Shown here: positions 1 to 5,437 of the stretch, piece by piece
Numbering within the stretch: the stretch's first letter is position 1
Layout of the letters: every line of letters begins with the position of its first letter
NCBI GenBank assembly: GCA_014762485.1
Contig: JABURU010000219.1
Coordinates: forward strand, 1 to 7,712
DNA from: Gammaproteobacteria bacterium
Lineage (GTDB): Bacteria; Pseudomonadota; Gammaproteobacteria; Thiohalospirales; Thiohalospiraceae
Length of the DNA stretch: 7,712 bases
Direction of reading: 5' to 3'
Notes under the pieces: generated by a model
What the model was told of the DNA's origin: nothing
Databases searched by the model: none
Seen by the model: only the letters and a program-made list of their open reading frames with translations
Program-made: the position numbers and the translations under genes

Positions 1-96
1 GGCCTTTTGTTTTTCTTCTTGTAACTGACGACGCTCTTTGGCTGCCTGATCAATCTTTAGCAGTAACTCAAATGCTCCCTGCGCTGGATCCGACAT
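1..96 (-). CDS. pilI: PilI, CheW-like adaptor of the Pil-Chp system (5' end only)
   Basis: Only the first 32 codons are present; the gene runs off the left edge. The ATG lies at 96-94 on the minus strand. It is preceded by a good Shine-Dalgarno sequence, AGGAG at 110-106, with 9 nt spacing; this overlaps the end of pilH. The visible peptide begins MSDPAQGAFELLLKIDQ and continues into a charged Lys/Arg/Gln/Glu-rich helix. The opening (Met-Ser-Asp, then a Phe-x-Leu-Leu-x-Ile-Asp-Gln pattern) resembles the N-terminus of Pseudomonas PilI, and pilI is the gene expected after pilG-pilH. PilI is a CheW-domain protein that couples the receptor PilJ to the kinase ChpA. The CheW domain itself lies outside the window, so the call rests on a short stretch plus synteny. 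Confidence 0.75.
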   Translation of the reverse strand, partial: MSDPAQGAFELLLKIDQAAKERRQLQEEKQKA

Positions 97-110
97 TCCC
101 TATCTCTCCT

Positions 111-473
111 TTAGCCAATCAGAGCGCTAACTTTTGCCATCAATTCGGCCTCTTCCACAGGCTTGGTTACGTACTCCTTCGCACCCTGGCGTAAACCCCA
201 TACTCTGTCGCTTTCCTGATCCTTGGTAGTAACGATGATAACGGGTATCTCGGCCGTCTCGGGGGTTTTACTTAGTTCTCGTGTTGCCTGAAAACCATTC
301 AGCCCAGGCATAACCACATCCATTAATACCAGATCTGGCATTATTTCCTTGGTTTTACTAACCCCTTCTTCACCATTGGTCGCAAAGCTAACCTCGTGAC
401 CAGTTTTTTCCAAAATGCTTTTTATTACATGAATCTCTGTAGGTGAATCATCTACTATTAATATATGTGCCAT
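111..473 (-). CDS. pilH: PilH, CheY-like response regulator of twitching motility
   Basis: This 120-residue stand-alone receiver domain shows the acidic pair Asp8-Asp9 (ILIVDDSPTE), the phosphoacceptor Asp52 (VLMDVVMPGLNG), the Thr82-Thr83 switch position (IIVTTKDQE) and the conserved Lys104 (YVTKPV). It has no output domain. The motifs VMPGLNGFQATREL and PVIIVTTKDQESDRVWG are characteristic of PilH rather than generic CheY. In P. aeruginosa, PilH and PilG receive phosphate from ChpA and act on type IV pilus retraction and extension and on cAMP signalling; I assume the same role here. The start is supported by AGGAG at 484-480 with 6 nt spacing, two bases after the pilG stop. pilG lies 12 bp upstream and pilI starts 14 bp downstream, so the three form one operon. 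Confidence 0.93.
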   Translation of the reverse strand: MAHILIVDDSPTEIHVIKSILEKTGHEVSFATNGEEGVSKTKEIMPDLVLMDVVMPGLNGFQATRELSKTPETAEIPVIIVTTKDQESDRVWGLRQGAKEYVTKPVEEAELMAKVSALIG

Positions 474-485
474 AACATACTCCTG

Positions 486-857
486 CTATTCCCCTGGCAA
501 TACCTCGTTTATGGCTCCAAGCAAGTCCTCACGGGTAAATGGTTTTGTTACATAGCTGTCCGCTCCCACAACCTTACCTCGGGCACGGTCAAATAGTCCG
601 TCTTTACTGGTTAACATTACGATGGGAATTTGCTTGTAGTTGGGATTGTGTTTGATCAATGCGCAGGTTTGATATCCATCCAGCCTGGGCATCATAATAT
701 CAATGAAAATGACGTCAGGCTTGCTTTCGACCACTTTAGCCAGTGATTCAAAGCCATCCGTTGCCGTGATGACTTCATAGCCTTCTTTATTTAATAAGGT
801 CTCTGCACTTCGACGAATCGTCTTACTATCGTCGATTACCATTATTTTTCCGCTCAT
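486..857 (-). CDS. pilG: PilG, CheY-like response regulator of twitching motility
   Basis: Single receiver domain of about 123-127 residues. The signature VIDDSKTIRRSAETLL opens the domain and DIMMPRLDGYQTCALIK contains the phosphoacceptor Asp. LTSKDGLFDRARGK and YVTKPF supply the switch Thr/Ser and the conserved Lys. These match PilG, which with PilH is phosphorylated by ChpA to drive pilus extension and cAMP production in P. aeruginosa. The reading frame is open up to an ATG at 914, with further ATGs at 899, 869, 863 and 857. I chose 857 (MSGKIMVIDD) because a purine-rich GGGGA lies 5 nt upstream and because PilG homologues have only a short leader before the VIDD strand. Starting at 869 would give a length closer to P. 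aeruginosa PilG and cannot be excluded. It is the first gene of the minus-strand operon. Confidence 0.9.
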   Translation of the reverse strand: MSGKIMVIDDSKTIRRSAETLLNKEGYEVITATDGFESLAKVVESKPDVIFIDIMMPRLDGYQTCALIKHNPNYKQIPIVMLTSKDGLFDRARGKVVGADSYVTKPFTREDLLGAINEVLPGE

Positions 858-920
858 CTCCATCCCCATCCCATTATGTTTGTTATCACCATAATCCATA
901 ATGGCTCTGGGCATTATGAC

Positions 921-949
921 ATATAATTATTTGCTAAGGTAGGCATCAA
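921..949 (-). promoter_or_regulatory. Possible sigma70-like promoter for pilGHI
   Basis: Read on the minus strand, TTGATG (949-944) is followed after 17 nt by TTATAT (926-921). The -35 match is fair and the -10 match is poor. Transcription would begin near 914, which would make the 914 ATG leaderless and favours one of the downstream pilG starts. The call is from pattern and spacing only, in an AT-rich region where chance matches are common. Confidence 0.22.
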
Positions 950-973
950 AATCGCGAAAAATATTTGATATAT

Positions 974-1001
974 TAGACATTTATAGAAGATACCGAATAA
1001 T
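974..1001 (+). promoter_or_regulatory. Possible sigma70-like promoter for the gshB operon
   Basis: TAGACA (974-979, five of six bases of TTGACA) and AATAAT (996-1001, five of six of TATAAT) are separated by 16 nt. Transcription would start near 1008, giving a leader of about 42 nt before the gshB ATG. It lies in the AT-rich intergenic region between divergent pilG and gshB. Support is by pattern only. Confidence 0.35.
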
Positions 1002-1049
1002 TTCCCTTATTTTCTGCAACCTGAAGCTAACAAATGGAAGCCAACTAAT

Positions 1050-2012
1050 ATGAGCAAGCAAATCTCTATCGGGGTCCTGATGGACCCTATTGAAGACATC
1101 AACCCGGCCAAAGACACGACCCTGGCGATGATGCTTGCCGCCCAAAGCCGAGGCTGGACCGTCTATTATCTACAGCAGCACGATCTTAGCCTGTCAGATG
1201 GCAAGGTCATGGCCTGCCTGACCAGGGTGGAGGTCTTTGACTCTAGCGAGCATTGGTTCACCTGTCATGAATCCAGCCACATGCCGATAGAAACCCTCGA
1301 TATTCTGCTGATGCGCAAAGATCCACCATTCGACATGGAGTACATCTATTGCACCTACCTTCTAGAGCAGGCCAAGCAACACGGTGTACTGGTAGTCAAT
1401 GAGCCGCAAAGCCTGCGCGATGCCAATGAAAAGCTATATACCGCCTGGTTTCCACAGTGTACCCCTCCTACCCTGGTAAGCTGTTCGCAGCAGGCATTTC
1501 GGGAGTTTCTGATCCAGCATGAAGATATTATTCTCAAACCACTGGATGGTATGGGTGGCGCCTCCATCTTTCGCATTACCGCGACAGATCCCAATATTAG
1601 CGTCATCCTGGAAACCCTGACCGAACATGGCCAGAAGTTCGCCATGGCACAAAAATTCATCCCGGAAATCAGTAACGGCGATAAGCGCATCATCCTAATC
1701 GACGGCGAACCTATCCCCTATGCCCTTGCCCGCATACCGGCCAAGGGAGAAACCCGTGGCAACCTGGCGGCGGGTGGTACGGGTATCGGTCAGGAGCTAT
1801 CCGAACGTGATCGCTGGATCTGCCAGCAGGTAGGTCCCACCTTAAAAGAGAAAGGTCTGATTTTTGTTGGACTGGATGTCATTGGTGACTATCTCACCGA
1901 GATCAATGTCACTAGTCCCACTGGTGTTCGTGAGCTGGATAAAAACTTCAACCTAACCATCTGTGATAGCCTAATGGATGTTCTGCAACAAAGGATTCAG
2001 AGTGAAAAATAG
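1050..2012 (+). CDS. gshB: Glutathione synthetase
   Basis: This 320-residue cytoplasmic ATP-grasp enzyme joins gamma-glutamylcysteine and glycine with ATP to make glutathione. Its length fits the family (E. coli GshB is 316). Diagnostic stretches in order are: GVLMDPIEDINPAKD at 8-22; LMRKDPPFDMEYIY at 87-100, in the substrate-binding N-terminal domain; VNEPQSLRDANEKL at 116-129; IILKPLDGMGGASIF at 160-174, the ATP-grasp nucleotide-binding segment; ARIPAKGETRGNLAAGG at 227-243, the flexible loop; and GLDVIGDYLTEINVTSPTG at 274-292, which includes the metal-binding Glu-Ile-Asn. Nothing essential appears missing. A modest SD, GGAAG at 1036-1040, lies 9 nt before the ATG. It is the first gene of the plus-strand run, divergent from pilG as in Pseudomonas, and its end overlaps the next gene by 11 bp. 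Confidence 0.97.
   Translation: MSKQISIGVLMDPIEDINPAKDTTLAMMLAAQSRGWTVYYLQQHDLSLSDGKVMACLTRVEVFDSSEHWFTCHESSHMPIETLDILLMRKDPPFDMEYIYCTYLLEQAKQHGVLVVNEPQSLRDANEKLYTAWFPQCTPPTLVSCSQQAFREFLIQHEDIILKPLDGMGGASIFRITATDPNISVILETLTEHGQKFAMAQKFIPEISNGDKRIILIDGEPIPYALARIPAKGETRGNLAAGGTGIGQELSERDRWICQQVGPTLKEKGLIFVGLDVIGDYLTEINVTSPTGVRELDKNFNLTICDSLMDVLQQRIQSEK
1990..1995 (+). promoter_or_regulatory. Ribosome binding site that fixes a GTG start for the ApbE-like gene
   Basis: AAAGGA lies inside the end of gshB, 6 nt before a GTG at 2002. The upstream in-frame ATG at 1978 would add eight residues (MFCNKGFR) in front of what is otherwise a textbook lipoprotein signal peptide. The SD spacing and the signal-peptide shape agree on 2002. 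Confidence 0.7.
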
Positions 2013-3009
2013 GATAATAATTGTATTAGCCACTCTAGTTTTAAGTAGCTGTGATAACCATAATGAGCGCTACCATCAAGAACAGATCACCGCGCTGGAT
2101 GACTCATTTCAATGGACACTTCACAACATCAGTCCAGCTGCCGCTAAACAAGTTAGTGACAAAATAAAACATGATCTGGAGTTCATGTCGTTTGCCTGGC
2201 ACCCATGGAAGCCAGGGCCTATAGGCAGGGTAAACCAGTTACTGCAAAGCGGTGGAGAGTTTTCCATAAACCCATCCATATTGCCCTTAGTCACCCGCTC
2301 ACAGAACCTCTACCAGGCTAGCCTTGGCACTATTAACCCCGCAGCCGGAAAGTTATTTGCCATGTGGGGGCTACATAGCGAACAGCCGTATAAACTTAAG
2401 ACACCGGCACCTAGTGAACTCGATCAATACCTGGCGCACCTGCCGACCATGCAGCATATCCAGCTCAATGGCATACGCGCCAAAGCGACACATCTGCAGC
2501 TGCAACTGGATTTCCGTGCGTTCACCACCGGACTCGCCATAGAGCGCATGGTCAGCGAATTAAAGCAATCCTCCATCCATCACGCCATGATTCAAACAAG
2601 TTATGGGGCAAAGGCCCTGGGGCATCAGGGAGAGAAGGCCTGGAGTAGAAATATCCCGATATCTGATGGAACCACTATATCCATAGAATTAAGCGACGGC
2701 ATGAGCGTGTTCACGCAGAACAACCAGCGCCCCACGATCAGCCCGCTTACTGGCCTGCCAGTCACAGATACCATTTCTGTAACCGTAGCGGATCCGGATG
2801 CCGCCCTGGCCAACGCGGCCGCCACGGCCCTGTTTATAGCAGGGGAAGAAAAATGGCATGAAATTGCCCGCTCAATGGGCATAAAATATGCCTTATTGCT
2901 GACTAACGATGGCCGAATACATATGAACCCGGCAATGAGAGCTCAACTGACACTGGAACCAGAACTAGAAAAACGGGTCATATTAAGCGCCCCCCTGATA
3001 ACACAGTAA
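2002..3009 (+). CDS. ApbE-like lipoprotein with degenerate flavin-transferase site
   Basis: With the GTG start this is a 335-residue protein. A lipoprotein signal (Lys2 and Arg4, hydrophobic core, lipobox LSSC with Cys17) is followed by Asp18, which in enterobacteria retains lipoproteins in the inner membrane. The body resembles FAD:protein FMN transferase (ApbE): SLGTINPAAGKLFAMWGL at 107-124, LDFRAFTTGLAIERM at 169-183, SVTVADPDAALANAAATAL from 259, and MGIKYALLLTNDG followed by HMNPAM near the end. Active ApbE attaches FMN to a Thr/Ser of periplasmic-side subunits such as those of Rnf and Nqr. Here the usual hallmarks are altered. KGYavD reads TGLAIE, the GGD motif reads SYGAK, the Thr-Ser-Gly stretch and about a dozen following residues are replaced by FTQNNQ, the HxxDPxTG motif reads TISPLTG, and the Mg-binding Asp of ADAxxT is Asn271 (Thr275 is kept). 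The frame is open throughout, so it may be a pseudoenzyme rather than a pseudogene. It overlaps gshB by 11 bp and ends 2 bp before tonB. Confidence 0.78.
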   Translation: MKNRIIIVLATLVLSSCDNHNERYHQEQITALDDSFQWTLHNISPAAAKQVSDKIKHDLEFMSFAWHPWKPGPIGRVNQLLQSGGEFSINPSILPLVTRSQNLYQASLGTINPAAGKLFAMWGLHSEQPYKLKTPAPSELDQYLAHLPTMQHIQLNGIRAKATHLQLQLDFRAFTTGLAIERMVSELKQSSIHHAMIQTSYGAKALGHQGEKAWSRNIPISDGTTISIELSDGMSVFTQNNQRPTISPLTGLPVTDTISVTVADPDAALANAAATALFIAGEEKWHEIARSMGIKYALLLTNDGRIHMNPAMRAQLTLEPELEKRVILSAPLITQ

Positions 3010-3011
3010 GC

Positions 3012-3905
3012 ATGTCTACACATACGACTCACACCATCACCGCTTCCGATCGACTTGGCATGACCCTGTTCCTGGCCATCAGCTTCCATGTATTGCTCAT
3101 ACTGGGTGTTAGTTTTGATATAGAAGATGATCAAATCCAACACAAACAACCATTGCCGACGATGGAGATCACCCTGGTACATAGCGAGGACGATAAAGAG
3201 CCAGACGATGCCGACTTCCTCGCCCAGGCAAACCAACGAGGCGGGGGCAACGAAAAGCAGGCCAGCCGCCCTGGCAGCCCGCATTATAATCCCTTGCCAA
3301 TTCCGGATCAGGGCGAACACCAGCGTAGTCAGATGCAAACCGCTCCCGAGCAATTCCAGCAGCCCAAGGAGAGTCCGGTGATGATAGTCCGCCAGGCTCA
3401 GTGGGATTGGCAAAAAGCAGAACCTTCCCAGGTACAAACCCCTTTGCCCAAAGACCTGGTCGCCGACTCGATACACGAACGTCAGCTGGAGCTTGCCAGT
3501 ATTAGCGCCGAAATTCAGCGCTTGCAAAAAATGCAGGCCCAAACGCCAAACGAAAAATACATCTCTGCCAACACACGAGAATACAAATACGCCAGCTACT
3601 TTGACGCCTGGCGTAGCAAGGTTGAGCGTATCGGCAACCTGAACTACCCAGATGAAGCCAAGCGCGGGCACATTTCGGGAGAATTATTACTGGATGTGGC
3701 CATTAATGCCGATGGCAGCTTACAGGGTGTGCATGTCTTACGCTCTTCTGGCCACCAGGTTCTGGATGATGCCGCCAAGCGCATCGTCAAAATGGCAGCC
3801 CCCTATGCAGCTTTCTCGGAAGACATTCGCAAAGACTTCCCGGTATTACATATCACCTATACCTGGCGGTTTGACTCCATGGGTTTGTCGCACACCATCC
3901 GCTAA
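3012..3905 (+). CDS. tonB3: TonB3-type energy transducer (TonB family)
   Basis: This 297-residue protein has TonB architecture. A short cytoplasmic N-terminus precedes one transmembrane helix at about 15-35 (LGMTLFLAISFHVLLILGV). A hydrophilic Pro/Gln-rich periplasmic stretch follows at about 84-147, then a predicted helix at 152-175. The TonB C-terminal domain spans about 199-287, with NLNYPDEAKRGHISGEL, the INADGSLQGV strand, VLRSSGHQVLDDAA and a closing TYTWRF. TonB proteins transmit ExbB-ExbD proton-motive energy to outer-membrane partners. The EYKYASYFDAWRSKVERIGN stretch before the domain resembles P. aeruginosa TonB3 (PA0406), at the equivalent locus and reported to be needed for twitching motility. 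In the membrane helix His26 is present but the Ser four residues before it in E. coli TonB is Ala22. No clear SD is visible; translation is probably coupled to the upstream gene, whose stop is 2 bp away. Confidence 0.88.
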   Translation: MSTHTTHTITASDRLGMTLFLAISFHVLLILGVSFDIEDDQIQHKQPLPTMEITLVHSEDDKEPDDADFLAQANQRGGGNEKQASRPGSPHYNPLPIPDQGEHQRSQMQTAPEQFQQPKESPVMIVRQAQWDWQKAEPSQVQTPLPKDLVADSIHERQLELASISAEIQRLQKMQAQTPNEKYISANTREYKYASYFDAWRSKVERIGNLNYPDEAKRGHISGELLLDVAINADGSLQGVHVLRSSGHQVLDDAAKRIVKMAAPYAAFSEDIRKDFPVLHITYTWRFDSMGLSHTIR

Positions 3906-3926
3906 GTCTTGCCATAACCATATTGT

Positions 3927-4511
3927 ATGGACGATACTATGCATATGGATGTCGATTCCAAGCTCAGTAATCACTTTCTAATCGCCATGCCCGCCCTGGC
4001 GGATCCCGACTTTTTTCATAGCGTTACCTACCTTTGTGAGCACAACGAAGAAGGTGCGATGGGTATCGTCGTCAACCGCCCTCATGAATTCCAGTTAGGT
4101 GAATTATTCAGGCAACTGGAAATCACCCCCGAAGATCCGGCCCTGACCAAGTTAACGGTATACCATGGTGGCCCAGTTCAGCCAGAAAGCGGCTTTGTCC
4201 TGCATGAACTGACCGATGACCAGTGGGAAGCGACCATGAGCACCAGCGACGGGCTAGGACTCACCGCGTCAAAAGATATAATTGAAGCCATCGCTCATGG
4301 CAAGGGCCCCAAAAACTACCTCATCGCCCTGGGGTATGCCGGTTGGGGTGCCGGACAGCTGGAAGAAGAGATAAAACAAAACACCTGGTTATCCGGCCCG
4401 GCCACGGACAACGTTATCTTTGATACTCCTATCAGCCAGCGCTGGGAAGCCGCCGCTTCACTCATAGGGGTCGATCTATCTTTAATTAGCAACGAAGCGG
4501 GGCACGCGTGA
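3927..4511 (+). CDS. algH: YqgE/AlgH family protein (UPF0301)
   Basis: At 194 residues this is a full-length member of the YqgE/AlgH family. Recognisable stretches are HFLIAMPALADPDF (16-29), EHNEEGAMGIVVNRP (38-52), YHGGPVQPESGFVLH (79-93), and LGYAGWGAGQLEEE (135-148). The C-terminus, DLSLISNEAGHA, is close to Pseudomonas AlgH. It is a small soluble, presumably cytoplasmic protein of unclear biochemical role. AlgH was named for an effect on alginate production in P. aeruginosa, but no enzymatic activity can be inferred here. Alternative in-frame ATGs at 3939 and 3945 exist; the first residues are not conserved, and 3939 has a GGA 7 nt upstream, so the start is uncertain by up to six codons. 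A 21 bp gap separates it from tonB, and its stop overlaps the ruvX start by 4 bp. The algH-ruvX (yqgE-yqgF) pairing is widely conserved. Confidence 0.93.
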   Translation: MDDTMHMDVDSKLSNHFLIAMPALADPDFFHSVTYLCEHNEEGAMGIVVNRPHEFQLGELFRQLEITPEDPALTKLTVYHGGPVQPESGFVLHELTDDQWEATMSTSDGLGLTASKDIIEAIAHGKGPKNYLIALGYAGWGAGQLEEEIKQNTWLSGPATDNVIFDTPISQRWEAAASLIGVDLSLISNEAGHA

Positions 4512-4933
4512 CCGAACTAAGTGGAACGATACTGGGATTCGACTTCGGCACGAAAAAAATTGGCATCGCCATCGGTCAAACCATCACCGCCACCGCTAAC
4601 CCGTTACAGACTATTACCGCGAAAGATGGCAAACCAAACTGGCAAGAGTTGCAACAGCTCATTGACCAATGGCAACCCGTCGCCCTGGTGGTCGGGCGCC
4701 CTGTTCATATGGACGGCAGCGAACAACCATTGACCAAAATGGCGGACAAGTTTGCCAACCGTTTACGACAACACTACAAACTTCCTGTTATCCAGACCGA
4801 TGAGCGCCTCTCTTCACAGGAGGCCGAGGCACTGCTGGATGAGCTACATGGAAAAAATCGCTACGATGCCTCAGAAGTTGATAAAATGGCCGCCAGCCTA
4901 ATTCTTCAAAGCTGGCTACAACAGAGACAATAA
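4508..4933 (+). CDS. ruvX: RuvX/YqgF, RNase H-fold nuclease (pre-16S rRNA 5' end processing)
   Basis: This 141-residue protein has the YqgF RNase H-like fold. Conserved elements are GFDFGTKKIGIAIGQ at 10-24 with catalytic Asp12, VVGRPVHMDGSEQ at 61-73, TDERLSSQEAEALL at 97-110 with the acidic Asp98-Glu99, and VDKMAASLILQSWL at 124-137 with Asp125. These acidic residues are the expected metal-binding set. In E. coli the essential YqgF takes part in maturation of the 16S rRNA 5' end; the alternative name RuvX reflects an older proposal of Holliday junction resolution. The GTG start at 4508 forms a GTGA overlap with the algH stop, indicating translational coupling. The family position 'VvGlP' reads VVGRP here, which is a common variant. 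Confidence 0.95.
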   Translation: MTELSGTILGFDFGTKKIGIAIGQTITATANPLQTITAKDGKPNWQELQQLIDQWQPVALVVGRPVHMDGSEQPLTKMADKFANRLRQHYKLPVIQTDERLSSQEAEALLDELHGKNRYDASEVDKMAASLILQSWLQQRQ

Positions 4934-4942
4934 AGAACGCCA

Positions 4943-5437
4943 ATGGAAATCAAACATACGCTAGACGAGATGACCAGCCAACTCACTGTCAACCTGCAGG
5001 AGAGAGGCATCAATGATCCCTTGATGATAGGTATTCATACCGGGGGCGTATGGATAGCCCGGCACTTACATGAAAGTCTGCAGTTAAGCGAGCCCCTGGG
5101 CACGCTTGATATCTCTTTCTATCGTGACGACTTTACCCGCATCGGTATGAATCCCGAGGTCAAGCCATCCAAATTACCCACCACCGTGGAAAACCGCCAC
5201 ATTATCCTGGTGGACGATGTGCTGCATACCGGCCGCACCATCCGTGCCGCCTTGAATGAAATCTTTGACTACGGTCGACCAGCCAGCGTCACCCTGGTCG
5301 TACTGGCCGAACGCGACGGCCGCGAGCTGCCCATTGCCGCAGATGTGGTCGGTAAACATATCAAGCTCTCTGCCACTCAGCACATTAAGCTGGAAGGCCC
5401 GGATAAACTTAACTTGGTCGTGCAGGAAACTGAATGA
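4943..5437 (+). CDS. pyrR: PyrR bifunctional pyrimidine regulator / uracil phosphoribosyltransferase
   Basis: This 164-residue type I phosphoribosyltransferase carries the PRPP-binding motif IILVDDVLHTGRT at 87-99, preceded by LDISFYRDDF (55-64), which is typical of PyrR. It is followed by DYGRPASVTLVVL (109-121) and RELPIAADVVGKH (127-139). In Bacillus, PyrR binds UMP and a pyr leader RNA to trigger attenuation, and it has weak uracil phosphoribosyltransferase activity. In pseudomonads pyrR lies directly upstream of pyrBC' and has been linked to pyr control. Two differences from the Bacillus type are visible: the DRGHRELPI segment reads ERDGRELPI, and the N-terminal helix (LDEMTSQLTVNLQERG) is poor in basic residues. 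RNA binding may therefore differ. It starts 9 bp after ruvX with only a weak SD and overlaps pyrB by 4 bp. Confidence 0.93.
   Translation: MEIKHTLDEMTSQLTVNLQERGINDPLMIGIHTGGVWIARHLHESLQLSEPLGTLDISFYRDDFTRIGMNPEVKPSKLPTTVENRHIILVDDVLHTGRTIRAALNEIFDYGRPASVTLVVLAERDGRELPIAADVVGKHIKLSATQHIKLEGPDKLNLVVQETE

Noticed and set aside
111..914. Recent tandem duplication of the two response regulators
   Set aside because: pilG and pilH share only the general receiver fold; each matches its own orthologue family better than the other, so the duplication is ancient and not specific to this genome.
1355..1693. Minus-strand open frames opposite gshB
   Set aside because: They lie wholly inside the well-supported gshB and show no motif of their own; the translations look like antisense products.
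2002..3009. Calling the ApbE-like gene a pseudogene
   Set aside because: The frame is unbroken, the signal peptide and SD are intact, and the C-terminal third is well conserved. Loss of catalytic residues alone fits a pseudoenzyme better than decay.
2943..3671. A 242-codon open frame on the minus strand opposite tonB
   Set aside because: It lies antisense to a clear TonB gene, its product is rich in Leu, Gly, Val and Phe without any recognisable family motif, and no convincing ribosome binding site or operon context supports it. It is a shadow of the tonB reading frame.
3906..3926. Possible promoter between tonB and algH
   Set aside because: The 21 bp gap has no credible -35/-10 pair and no hairpin; most likely just an intercistronic spacer.
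4521..4733. Plus-strand alternative frame inside ruvX
   Set aside because: Overlaps the conserved RNase H-fold coding region, and the peptide is low in plausibility with no family resemblance.
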